From: an uncultured Bermanella sp.
Lineage (GTDB): Bacteria; Pseudomonadota; Gammaproteobacteria; Pseudomonadales; Oceanobacteraceae
Reading direction: 5' to 3'
Assembly: GCA_913058575.1 (NCBI GenBank)
Contig: CAJXRF010000037.1
Span: 1-53,387 of the forward strand
Length of the DNA stretch: 53,387 nt
Part shown: one piece after another, positions 17,169-25,631 of the stretch
Layout of the letters: every line of letters starts with the position of its first letter
How positions within the stretch are numbered: position 1 is the first letter of the stretch
Translations under genes and position numbers: made by a program
The notes under the pieces: model-generated
Databases searched by the model: none
What the model was told of the DNA's origin: nothing
The model's input: the letters and a program-made list of their open reading frames with translations, nothing else

Positions 17169-17408
17169 ATGGACAAGAACAATAAATACATTAAAAAGGA
17201 ACGAAGAATTGGGCCGCACATCAGTGTTCAATCAGGCCTTGCCTTTTTTGTGTCAGTCATGGGGGTATTATTTTATTTAGATGCGGCGCCTGGAGCCCAT
17301 ACCCGTGTAGCTGTTGTGACCATAGCCGTGGGCATCGTTTGGTTGGTCACTCATCATGCGTATGTTCAGTGGCATGATAACCATCACCATGGTCACCACC
17401 CTCACTGA
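17169..17408 (+). CDS. small two-helix membrane protein with His-rich tail
   Basis: 79 aa from the ATG at 17169, which has AGGGGG six bases upstream; a GTG one codon earlier is less likely. Two hydrophobic segments (about 20-36 and 46-63) give a hairpin in the inner membrane with a basic, lysine-rich N-terminus. The C-terminus is strikingly histidine-rich (HHAYVQWHDNHHHGHHPH), a metal-binding tail for zinc, nickel, cobalt or copper. No family name known to me. Stands alone, between the BMP gene and an outer-membrane protein gene. Confidence 0.8.
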   Translation: MDKNNKYIKKERRIGPHISVQSGLAFFVSVMGVLFYLDAAPGAHTRVAVVTIAVGIVWLVTHHAYVQWHDNHHHGHHPH

Positions 17409-17634
17409 GTCAGCTCATGATAGAAGTTAAGTGAGCGTTGCTTGACACCTGCGGTTTCAAGTGACGCCCTCCATAATTTGTAGCAATAATAGGTCTCTTT
17501 TTTATTTTTCTACCATGTAAATGTCAGGCTATTTAAGAAAATTTGATTGTTGTTTATTCCGCATGACAAGCCATCACCCACCATCTTTAATTTAAAATGA
17601 ACATCAAATATGTTAACTTCCCGCGCCCTTATTC

Positions 17635-18195
17635 ATGGACGAAAACTTCAGTATGTTTACCCCCATAAAATTGTCTTGTACCCGCCTACTTTTACTGCCC
17701 CTAATGGGATTAATAATTCTGTGTCATCCAGCATTGACATACGCAAAAACGAAACCCAGTTATGTGGGGACGTTTGGTGAACAAAAAGACAAAAATTGGT
17801 TAAGTGGGGCTTATGTCCGGTTTAATGGTGAATCAGATAGCATTGGTTTTCCAACCGCTCGATTCAGTGCATTTGCCGCCAGTGTAGAAAACATTGAAAA
17901 CAACAATAAACAAACTCACTTTGTAACCGTAGACGGCAGTGTCGGTTACCAAATTGGCCGCCAGTTCTATTTGTATACTGACGTAGGAATTGATTTAGGA
18001 GAGATCATTGCTTGGTTAGAGTTTTCAGATAGTGATACATCTCTGGATCCCGACCGTTATTTTACGATTGGCACAGGTGTGGCCTATGGCAATATTTCGG
18101 TTAACCTGTATACAAAATACAGACATATCAGCGGTTATTTCGTGGCCAAACAATCGGACTGGTACCAAGGCCTAGAATTAGGCATGCGCTTTTAA
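17635..18195 (+). CDS. putative small outer-membrane beta-barrel protein
   Basis: 186 aa, or 180 if the ATG at 17653 is used. A long signal sequence ends near ALTYAK. The mature part alternates polar and hydrophobic residues in beta-strand pattern with aromatic girdle residues, and the protein ends in a terminal phenylalanine (LELGMRF), the BAM recognition signature of outer-membrane barrels. With about 150 mature residues it fits an eight-stranded barrel of the OmpW/OmpA-N or porin-like class. No specific family recognised. Neither candidate start has a good ribosome binding site. Confidence 0.7.
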   Translation: MDENFSMFTPIKLSCTRLLLLPLMGLIILCHPALTYAKTKPSYVGTFGEQKDKNWLSGAYVRFNGESDSIGFPTARFSAFAASVENIENNNKQTHFVTVDGSVGYQIGRQFYLYTDVGIDLGEIIAWLEFSDSDTSLDPDRYFTIGTGVAYGNISVNLYTKYRHISGYFVAKQSDWYQGLELGMRF

Positions 18196-18242
18196 AGAAA
18201 CGTGTTCAAAAAAACGAATAACATTAAAAGCATGTACTCTGT

Positions 18243-18283
18243 AAATAAAGTGAGCTGTTTACATTTCACTGCCCACTTTATTT
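18243..18283. terminator. inverted repeat between convergent barrel and tas genes
   Basis: Perfect 10-bp arms AAATAAAGTG and CACTTTATTT with a 21-base loop between two convergent stop codons. A-rich left and T-rich right arms suit a bidirectional terminator. Confidence 0.6.
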
Positions 18284-18295
18284 CAGCCTACACAA

Positions 18296-19336
18296 TTAAA
18301 ATGGCATGGGGAATTCACGACGAATCAATTGGATTCCTTGTAACACCTCTTGCGATAATTTAACCGATATAGAATCAATATTGCTGCGTAATTGCCCCAT
18401 GGTGGTGGCACCAATTAATGTAGAGCTCACAAACGGCTGCCGATTTACAAACGCCAATGCCATTTGACAAGGGTCTAGATCAAACCGCTTGGCAAGCTCT
18501 ATGTATTTTTGAGTGGCTAAATCTACCTGTACACCAACGCGATGTTCAGGACGGGTTTCTAGGGTTAAACGAGCCCCTTCAGGCTTCGCACCATTTAAAT
18601 ATTTACCACTTAAAATACCGCGTGCCAAAGGTGACCATGCCAACAAACCGCAATCTTCATGAAGGGTAATTTCGCTTAAATCTTGCTCAAAATGGCGACA
18701 CAATAAAGAGTATTCGTTTTGAATGCTGGCCATCCTGGGCAAACCTTCATCTTTAGCGATTTGCAACCAATTGGTTAACCCCCAAGCGGTTTCATTAGAT
18801 AAACCAATATGACGAATTTTACCTTCATTAATTAACCCCTGAAATACATGCAACACCTCTAAGAAATTTTCTTGTTGGGCCTGCGCGTCAAAATTTGGGG
18901 AAAAGTCCCAGGTTTTACCAAAATGGTAAGAGCCACGATTGGGCCAGTGCAGCTGATATAAATCTATATAGTCGCTTTGCAAACGACGTAAACTGCCCTC
19001 TACCGCCTTTAATATGTTTTCCTTGTTGATGTAATTATGACCTTCTCTTAACCAAGGCAAACCTGGGCCGGCCATTTTTGATGCCAAAATCACTTTGTCT
19101 CTATTTTGCCTTGCCTTAAACCAATTCCCCATAATGGTTTCTGTGGTGCCAAAGCGTTCTGGGCTGGGGGGAATGGCATACATTTCGGCCGTATCGAAAA
19201 AATTAATACCACGCTCTAATGCGTAGTCCATTTGTTCAAAGCCTTCGTCCTGAGTGTTTTGCCACCCCCAAGTCATGGTGCCTAAGCCAATTAGGCTAAT
19301 GTCTAAATCAGTGCGCCCTAGTTTACGGTATTCCAT
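18296..19336 (-). CDS. tas: Tas-like NADP(H)-dependent aldo-keto reductase
   Basis: Cytosolic (beta/alpha)8 aldo-keto reductase, 346 aa, the usual Tas length. The opening MEYRKLGRTDLDISLIGLG, the FDTAEMYAIPPSPE segment (catalytic Asp and Tyr; the PP-x-PE extension is Tas-specific), ASKMAGPG with the catalytic Lys and LHWPNRG with the His complete the AKR tetrad. The NADP-binding C-terminal motif LIGATTMGQL is present. E. coli Tas suppresses tyrosine auxotrophy but its physiological substrate is unclear. AGGA eight bases upstream of the ATG. Monocistronic. Confidence 0.93.
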   Translation of the reverse strand: MEYRKLGRTDLDISLIGLGTMTWGWQNTQDEGFEQMDYALERGINFFDTAEMYAIPPSPERFGTTETIMGNWFKARQNRDKVILASKMAGPGLPWLREGHNYINKENILKAVEGSLRRLQSDYIDLYQLHWPNRGSYHFGKTWDFSPNFDAQAQQENFLEVLHVFQGLINEGKIRHIGLSNETAWGLTNWLQIAKDEGLPRMASIQNEYSLLCRHFEQDLSEITLHEDCGLLAWSPLARGILSGKYLNGAKPEGARLTLETRPEHRVGVQVDLATQKYIELAKRFDLDPCQMALAFVNRQPFVSSTLIGATTMGQLRSNIDSISVKLSQEVLQGIQLIRREFPMPF

Positions 19337-19621
19337 TTAACGTATCCTGTGTTCTATCTCTAAATTGGGTTACAGATGAGGTAACTGTCTATCTTAATGA
19401 CCTAAATAATGAATCACACTATAAATCATCTGACCCATAAATTAGAGTGATTATGCACAATTGAATCACTTTATGGTTTAGCTTACCCAATATTTCTTAA
19501 CACTCGCGTATCAAATTAAAACACGCCCCTAACCCATGCCTTTTTCGTAATTTCAGTCACTAAATTTAAACCGTCATATTTGAATGATTAACTAGCCTAA
19601 AAAATATCATGAGAGCGCACT

Positions 19622-22246
19622 ATGACAAATTATCTAAGCATTAACATTGAAGGCTTGAATTGTCAGCCGGACGTTGTGTCGGTTACTGGGTGTGAAAAGA
19701 TATCTCATGATTACGAATTTTCACTTATTGTAAGAACTCCCATTGACCAGCCCCTTAGTGCCGCGACATGTTTAAACCAAGCACTCACCTTGATTCACGA
19801 GGGCACCCATTCAGCTAACACTCAAGTGGGCGTCATTACTTGTGTACAGCATGTCTTCACCAGCAACCCAAATTATTTTCAATTTAAGCTAGAGTGTCAC
19901 TCGACTCTGCAGAGTTTAAAATCAGCGATACGCTCAAACGTTTTTATAGACAGTAGCCCGCTAGATGTCATTAATGAAATACTCAGCGGATATTCACACA
20001 TAGATTTTTATGTAAGTTGTTTTGATTCCCTACCTAAAAAAGCCTTTATGCACCAATACAAGGAAACAGACTACGATTTTTTATGCCGACTTTGCGAACA
20101 CTGGGGTATTTATTACTATTTTGACCCAGAGCAATCAAACAAGCTTATATTTGCCGATGACAAGCACTACCCAGACTCAAATCAGTCTTTACGTTTCTTA
20201 GAAAACCCCACCCCAGACCAAAGACACGAAACGATTACGTCTTTAACCATGAAAGAAAATTCAGCGATTAACCATATAATTATAGAAGGTAGAAATCCCG
20301 AGCAGGACAGTCAAATCATCAGCGCCGAATATGGCGAGCCTAGCCTTACAAGTCCTTCGTTAAAATTAAGCGGCATAGGAATAGACAATGAAGATGAAGC
20401 CATGTTGATTTCCCAAAGACGATTCGAGCAGCAGCAATGCCAAAGAAAAATATACTTTGGATCATCTACCGCACAAGGCATTAAGCCTGGGTTCATCATC
20501 AGTGTACGACTATTTGAAAATCAGCCAAGCATTCAATTAATGGTTCTTACAGTGGATTATCAAGCCCAGAACCAAAATAGTTCGGCCCATGGACAGCTTG
20601 ATGAATTTACGGCTCATTTTTCTGCCATTCCCGCTGACACCATCTTTAGGCCCGAGCTATCCACTTCCATACCCACAGCCATATCGTCAACCGCACGGGT
20701 GTACTCCAGTTATGATAATGTTTCACTCGCCCATAGGGATGCACTTGGGCGTTACAAAATTATTTTTGACTACATGCAAAACTTAAAGGTTTCCCACTGG
20801 ATTAGAAAAAGCCAAGTGGCCGCCAAAGATAACCACCTTGATGTGCCGCTATTACCCGGCACCGAAGTTCAAATAGCCTACTTGGCAGGGAACCCTGATT
20901 TACCTTATATCAGTTGTGCCTTGGAGAATTCACTATCAACCCAAATACCCAGTAATCATGAGCACCCATATAAAACCAGTTTGAATACCACCGGCTTACT
21001 TAATCTTGAAGCTGGCCGCTCACTCAGCATGGCCATACGCGCTCCCATGAACAAAGCCAATGCCAGCAATCCCGATACAGGGCCTGATACGGTAACCACC
21101 CCTTCTATCACCGCAACCGTTAGCGAGTATAATGAACTGGATAACCTAGGCATCGTTTTAGATACTGACGAAAAACTTTCGCTGGACAGCACCCGCTATC
21201 ACTTAAGCAGTACTGAAGGGCAATATTATAAAGTTCAAGATACCATTAGCTTTTATCTGGGAAACAACCCAAACTTCTATTTTGGCCAGCAATATAAAGA
21301 AGTACATGCCAAACACCCCAATGAAAAAAGTGTTCAAGCTAATCACAACTTTTCCTTTGATTTGAATCACATATTGAAAGAAGATGAAAAGAACATAGTG
21401 AAAGATAATGCCAACCCTAAAAGCACTCCAGCCATGGATAAACAAGTAGGCATGGTAAGAAAGTTATTTGGTAATCGTTACAACTACCACGACGGTAATA
21501 TCGTATCCGTTAGAAAAGGTGAAAATAATGAGCCCCATAAGACTTTCAATTACGGTGCCCGTTATGTGGAACACATGGTGAGCGATGACGACAACTCGAC
21601 TAACTCAATGACCGATGGATTCCCCCTAAATTGGCAACCTAAAGAAACCGACTACATTATTAGAAACCACCACAAACAATTTAAAATAAACCATAATGAC
21701 ACCATTACGGTTCAGAAAGGCAACGCCTACGTTGAACGAGAGGGCAACACAGAACGAATTCAAAAAGGTGGCAGCAGCAAGGTTATGATTACCGGCACCA
21801 CACGCAGCAAGGACATTAATATTAGCGGTGAATCTATTAAGGAAATTACAGCCTCCACAATCAAGTCTACTTTAAACGCATCTACCATTTCGAAAACCGT
21901 AAATGGTAATAAAAATAGCACAACCTCTGGGTCAGACACATCTTCAGTGGAGGGCGACAAGCACTCTATCATTTGTGGAAACAAAACATCGGTCGTGATG
22001 GGTGGAAAAGCGGCGGCTGAGTTAGGCAGTTCAAGTAAATTTATTGGAGGCCTAAAAACAGAAATGGTGGCGGGCCTGACCATAAAATGTGCACTATTAC
22101 CCGAAATAGATGTATCACCATTAAAATTTTCTAAGAAGGCTTACAACTTTTCAGATGGAGATGCCATGGTAGAAAAAGCCAAAGCAAAAATCATTAAAAC
22201 TACATTGGTCACAATTACGTGTGGCGCAGTATTGATGTTGGGATAA
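19622..22246 (+). CDS. vgrG: type VI secretion tip protein VgrG
   Basis: Spike protein of the type VI secretion needle (TssI), 874 aa. The gp27-like half (about 1-370) contains MHQYKETDYDFLCRLCEHWG and IYYYF, the VgrG core signature; the gp5-like OB fold lies around RDALGRYKIIFDY and PLLPGTEVQIAYLAGNPD. From about residue 640 a beta-helix-like series of T/S/G-rich repeats follows (for example ITGTTRSKDINISGESIKEI), and the last 15 residues are hydrophobic (TTLVTITCGAVLMLG). No catalytic domain, PAAR, DUF2345 or adaptor is evident. No other tss gene, adaptor, effector or immunity gene lies next to it, so it is an orphan vgrG served by a cluster elsewhere. Terminator follows. Confidence 0.93.
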   Translation: MTNYLSINIEGLNCQPDVVSVTGCEKISHDYEFSLIVRTPIDQPLSAATCLNQALTLIHEGTHSANTQVGVITCVQHVFTSNPNYFQFKLECHSTLQSLKSAIRSNVFIDSSPLDVINEILSGYSHIDFYVSCFDSLPKKAFMHQYKETDYDFLCRLCEHWGIYYYFDPEQSNKLIFADDKHYPDSNQSLRFLENPTPDQRHETITSLTMKENSAINHIIIEGRNPEQDSQIISAEYGEPSLTSPSLKLSGIGIDNEDEAMLISQRRFEQQQCQRKIYFGSSTAQGIKPGFIISVRLFENQPSIQLMVLTVDYQAQNQNSSAHGQLDEFTAHFSAIPADTIFRPELSTSIPTAISSTARVYSSYDNVSLAHRDALGRYKIIFDYMQNLKVSHWIRKSQVAAKDNHLDVPLLPGTEVQIAYLAGNPDLPYISCALENSLSTQIPSNHEHPYKTSLNTTGLLNLEAGRSLSMAIRAPMNKANASNPDTGPDTVTTPSITATVSEYNELDNLGIVLDTDEKLSLDSTRYHLSSTEGQYYKVQDTISFYLGNNPNFYFGQQYKEVHAKHPNEKSVQANHNFSFDLNHILKEDEKNIVKDNANPKSTPAMDKQVGMVRKLFGNRYNYHDGNIVSVRKGENNEPHKTFNYGARYVEHMVSDDDNSTNSMTDGFPLNWQPKETDYIIRNHHKQFKINHNDTITVQKGNAYVEREGNTERIQKGGSSKVMITGTTRSKDINISGESIKEITASTIKSTLNASTISKTVNGNKNSTTSGSDTSSVEGDKHSIICGNKTSVVMGGKAAAELGSSSKFIGGLKTEMVAGLTIKCALLPEIDVSPLKFSKKAYNFSDGDAMVEKAKAKIIKTTLVTITCGAVLMLG

Positions 22247-22319
22247 AAAATTGTATAGAACAAGTATTTGAAGATACATGAATTAATTCTGGTAAAAGAA
22301 AGATTTAAAAGATTAAAAA

Positions 22320-22343
22320 CAAGCGCGCTACGCGCTTGCTTTT
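22320..22343. terminator. intrinsic terminator after vgrG
   Basis: GC-rich stem with arms CAAGCGCG and CGCGCTTG around a CTA loop, preceded by AAAA and followed by CTTTT. It can serve vgrG on the plus strand and the SGNH hydrolase gene on the minus strand. Confidence 0.9.
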
Positions 22344-22369
22344 AATCACACAGCCTAAAAACTAAGCAT

Positions 22370-23308
22370 TTATAAATCGGTATTAGTAGACCAGCTAACA
22401 TCCGCCGTTTTATTTTGTCCTGCAACACTTGGGTGGAAGCAATCGCCACCATCAATTTCACTGGCACTGAAACTGGTCGTACCTGCTGATGGCGTATCGG
22501 CATCCACGTAGCCACTGACCACTTCAATGCCGCGGCTGTTTTGCCCTGTGCTATTCATGTTATAAGCATTGGCCACTTCGGTCAGTACAGCATTATAATC
22601 TTGCTGAATCACTTCTAACGCGGCTAATCGTTCGGCATGGGACTCGCCATTTAATGAAGAGCCCTGTGTGGCTATATTGCAAATATTAAAGTTAGACCAA
22701 ACATTTTCACAGCGAATACGGCTACTGGTATTTTGCTTAGCTAAGCCTGCTGCACGTAAATCTTGTACCCTTGGAACCCCGGGAAAATACACCGTAGAAC
22801 CCAATGGTAAGGAAGCCACTAAGACATCTAAGCCGGCAGTTACAGAATCACGCCATTGATCATTGGAATAAACTGGGTTTGAGCAGTTAGCAGGATCAGT
22901 ACAATCACGGTTACAAATATCATTACCACCAAGTTGAACCTCAACATGATCGGCCACTGTAGATTGAGCCACGATGGCTTGCGCTTGCACTAAGAAATTA
23001 TTGTTGCCACCGCCCATTTCAGAGCCAGATTGTGCAGCGGCCTTGGTTGACGAAATGCTGTTGTCTAACACTTTATAATTGTCATGCATGCTGTCTACAT
23101 TAGAACTGTTACCATCGAACCATGAGTGCTCAGGTTGATCACCACCTAGCAGGCAAAATAAATCCCAGAAGTATCGATTGTATTTGCAATCTGCTGCAAA
23201 CCCCATGGTAATACTGTCACCGGCTACGGCAATTTTACTTGGGAGTTGTGATAATGCGGATGCAGAAAATAGCAGAGCAGCTAGGCTGCATATTATAATT
23301 TTTCTCAT
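22370..23308 (-). CDS. secreted SGNH/GDSL hydrolase
   Basis: 312-aa exported serine esterase/lipase of the SGNH superfamily. Signal peptide about 1-20. Block I is AGDSITMG with nucleophile Ser32; block III is LGGNDIC with oxyanion Asn129; block V is DCFHPS with catalytic Asp289 and His292. A block II glycine is less evident. Eight or more cysteines in the mature protein (DLFCLLGG, NDICNRDCTDPANCS, IRCENVWSNFNIC) point to several disulfides and export. Related secreted proteins act as esterases or lipases on lipids or polysaccharide acyl groups; substrate not known. Convergent with vgrG but separated by a terminator and with its own signal peptide, so not an obvious T6SS effector. Confidence 0.9.
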   Translation of the reverse strand: MRKIIICSLAALLFSASALSQLPSKIAVAGDSITMGFAADCKYNRYFWDLFCLLGGDQPEHSWFDGNSSNVDSMHDNYKVLDNSISSTKAAAQSGSEMGGGNNNFLVQAQAIVAQSTVADHVEVQLGGNDICNRDCTDPANCSNPVYSNDQWRDSVTAGLDVLVASLPLGSTVYFPGVPRVQDLRAAGLAKQNTSSRIRCENVWSNFNICNIATQGSSLNGESHAERLAALEVIQQDYNAVLTEVANAYNMNSTGQNSRGIEVVSGYVDADTPSAGTTSFSASEIDGGDCFHPSVAGQNKTADVSWSTNTDL

Positions 23309-23645
23309 TTTAAGTCCTATGTATTATGAATTAGCTAACTAAACTGTCAGTTCGCCACCACTAGCACTTTTAATTGACTAAAAGCATCGGAGGCGATCCT
23401 AATTATAGGTTTGCTTTTTTTGATAAACAGGACGGTTACAGACGCAGATTGGTCTAGCTACGACGAATTTAACACACTTAAATTTCAGGTTATCTAAATG
23501 CGAACAAAACATTTAAATGGTACGCAATTGGCTTAATAATTGTTTTTTATAAAAATTCTAATACAAGAAAATTGAAAGGAAAATATTCTGTCAATATCAC
23601 TAGGCGTGTATTGATAGCGACCATATAAAAGCCGCTATCGATTTA
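23309..23645. other. intergenic region with a hairpin
   Basis: 337 bp between two minus-strand genes. A hairpin with arms GATAGCG and CGCTATC at 23613-23639 lies just after the stop of the upstream DsbA/GspC-like gene and is its likely transcript end. The rest is AT-rich and must contain the SGNH gene promoter; no gene seen. Confidence 0.5.
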
Positions 23646-25172
23646 TTACTCTTCTATTACAAAGGACAAATGCACAGGTAAGCCATTGCGCATAACCGAC
23701 ACCATGACTTTTTCGTCGCTGGACAAACTTTGAAATAGTGAGTTATTTTCCTCATGAATCCATTGGTCATTCACCCTCAAAATAACATCTCCAGGCAGCA
23801 TCCCAAGACTTGTATAAAAGCTATCAATATTCTGGGCCTGTAGTTTCACCAGTGACTTACCTTCCATTTTATCTTCAGTAAGATATAACGACTCTTCCAG
23901 TTCAGTTTGACGCATTAATTGTTGTTCAAGCCATGACTGGGGTAAAGGTTGTGTTTTAACGGCGTTCATCATTCGCTCAAAACGTTCTTGATCATCTACT
24001 GGAGGAGCTTGATCTGTTTCGGGTGCTTTATCACTAGGTTCATAACCTTGTGCTTCTGCTATTTTATCTGTATCAAGAGAACTAGTTTGTTGGGTATGTA
24101 TATCACTTCCTTTATTTGTGGGGGAGATTTCAGCTAAATTGGTTTTACTAGCAACATTACTTAACCACAGTAATTTACCGTCTTTAATCATACTGACGTT
24201 TTTATCGGTGATGTGTGCCACATACATACCATCTAATTTTTCACCCGGTGTGACACGAATAGTTTTACCCTGATACTCAATTAACGCCCAAGAAAATTTC
24301 GCGTTATGGCTACTCCAAGATTCTAGCCATTGTATGCCAGACTTGAACATGGATGCTGGTAAATCTAAATGAGGAGTTAAATGCTGTACCACTAATTGTA
24401 TTTCTTTTCCTCGTGCTAAGTACTGCCCATTTATTAGAACAGAAGGAGTCTTGTTAAACCCTGCTTGCTCTAACTGGCTAATCTTTTCTTTAATCGTGTT
24501 AAGCGTCTTTGGGTTGTCCATACACAGTAATGTGTCTTTAGGAGAGGCGCTGTATAAATTAATAGCACCTTTTAGTCCAGCCGTGTCTAGTTGCCCATTT
24601 TGAATCCATAAGTAGTTTTTTAAATTTTCCTGTGCGTCATATTCAATACATTGCACTGCCGCGGCGGCATCTAATCCTAAGCGGTGAAACTTTTGCGGAA
24701 AATCGTAAAATCTAATTTGATATGGCGTTGTTAATAAGGCCGTTAATTCTTGTAAGGTTGAAACAAAGGCTGCACAAGGATAAGAGCTATAACTGCATAA
24801 AATGTCGAATTGAATGGCATCAGTACTTACGGACTCTTGCCCTTGAATCCAACTGGGGGCTACTGATATATGTGGCCGAGGAGCCTGTGGGTGAAGCAAC
24901 TTCCAATTTAAAAGGCTTTGGGGTTGATGCTGTGCTTCAACCAGTGAACGCAACGAACTTAACGTTAAGTCTTGAGACTGCACATCTAAATTATACAATC
25001 TTATTTGATCACTCATGGGGAGATCTTGGCGAGAAAGATCCCTTGTTAAGGTTTGACTTTCATTAATAGTTAAAATTGCATTCTTAGTCACCGAGTGGTC
25101 AGAAGAAGACGGTATTTGGCATGCCGAGAGTGTTATCAAGATACCTATCTGTAAAATGGTTTTGTAAAACAT
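23646..25172 (-). CDS. lipoprotein fusing DsbA-like thioredoxin domain to GspC-like HR and PDZ domains
   Basis: 508 aa from the ATG at 25172, followed by a lipoprotein signal with lipobox LSAC (Cys18). Residues about 120-275 form a DsbA/DsbG-type thioredoxin domain: FDILCSYSSYPC at the active-site position (Cys126 and Cys133, spaced CX6C rather than CXXC), FPQKFHRLGLDAAAAVQC and the cis-proline loop KTPSVLINGQ. Residues about 295-340 resemble the HR domain of the type II secretion protein GspC (IRVTPGEKLDG, VSMIKDGKLLWL). A Pro/Asp-rich linker follows, then a GspC-type PDZ domain (about 436-505; GMLPGDVILRVND, VMVSVMRNGLPVHL). Periplasmic. No gsp genes adjoin it. The three-part architecture is unfamiliar to me; domain calls are by eye. 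Confidence 0.75.
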   Translation of the reverse strand: MFYKTILQIGILITLSACQIPSSSDHSVTKNAILTINESQTLTRDLSRQDLPMSDQIRLYNLDVQSQDLTLSSLRSLVEAQHQPQSLLNWKLLHPQAPRPHISVAPSWIQGQESVSTDAIQFDILCSYSSYPCAAFVSTLQELTALLTTPYQIRFYDFPQKFHRLGLDAAAAVQCIEYDAQENLKNYLWIQNGQLDTAGLKGAINLYSASPKDTLLCMDNPKTLNTIKEKISQLEQAGFNKTPSVLINGQYLARGKEIQLVVQHLTPHLDLPASMFKSGIQWLESWSSHNAKFSWALIEYQGKTIRVTPGEKLDGMYVAHITDKNVSMIKDGKLLWLSNVASKTNLAEISPTNKGSDIHTQQTSSLDTDKIAEAQGYEPSDKAPETDQAPPVDDQERFERMMNAVKTQPLPQSWLEQQLMRQTELEESLYLTEDKMEGKSLVKLQAQNIDSFYTSLGMLPGDVILRVNDQWIHEENNSLFQSLSSDEKVMVSVMRNGLPVHLSFVIEE

Positions 25173-25631
25173 GTTAATACCTAGGTGAGATTTATAAGCT
25201 TTTAGCAATACTAGTGGCTTGTATTTATTTTTGTAGCTCTAATTACGCCATTGCTGAGCCAGCAACCTTTTTAGACCAACTTTAAACTTTTAATGGAATG
25301 AACTGACCTGTTTAGATGAGAAATCTTATTCATTCTGCCACCCATAAAAAGTACCAAGTGAACCCCCCTCTATTAAGTAAAAATATTTTTCAAACCCCTC
25401 CCCCACTGACTTAAATTTAAATATTTATGAAATAGCCATCCCCCTAAAAATCATAGTTGGTTTTAATTTAAGTATTCGTTACCAACGGGCAACATATTCC
25501 CAACAAAAAAGCTGTATTCACAAAATTAATTAAAGGTTTTATCAACTAGTCTGTTGGTTAAATTCAATATTATTCACTAACACTCGAGATACCAGAGCAG
25601 GTAGATGACCTATAAAAAGAAGGAATTGAAT
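25173..25631. other. divergent AT-rich intergenic region
   Basis: About 460 bp between the divergent DsbA/GspC-like and phosphatase genes. Several AT-rich runs (for example around 25414-25430) would suit promoters, but no operator or RNA element stands out. AAGGA at 25619 is the ribosome binding site of the phosphatase gene. Confidence 0.5.

Noticed and set aside
19622-23308. vgrG and the SGNH hydrolase as a T6SS effector pair
   Set aside because: The hydrolase is convergent, separated by a terminator and has its own Sec signal peptide, and no immunity gene is seen.
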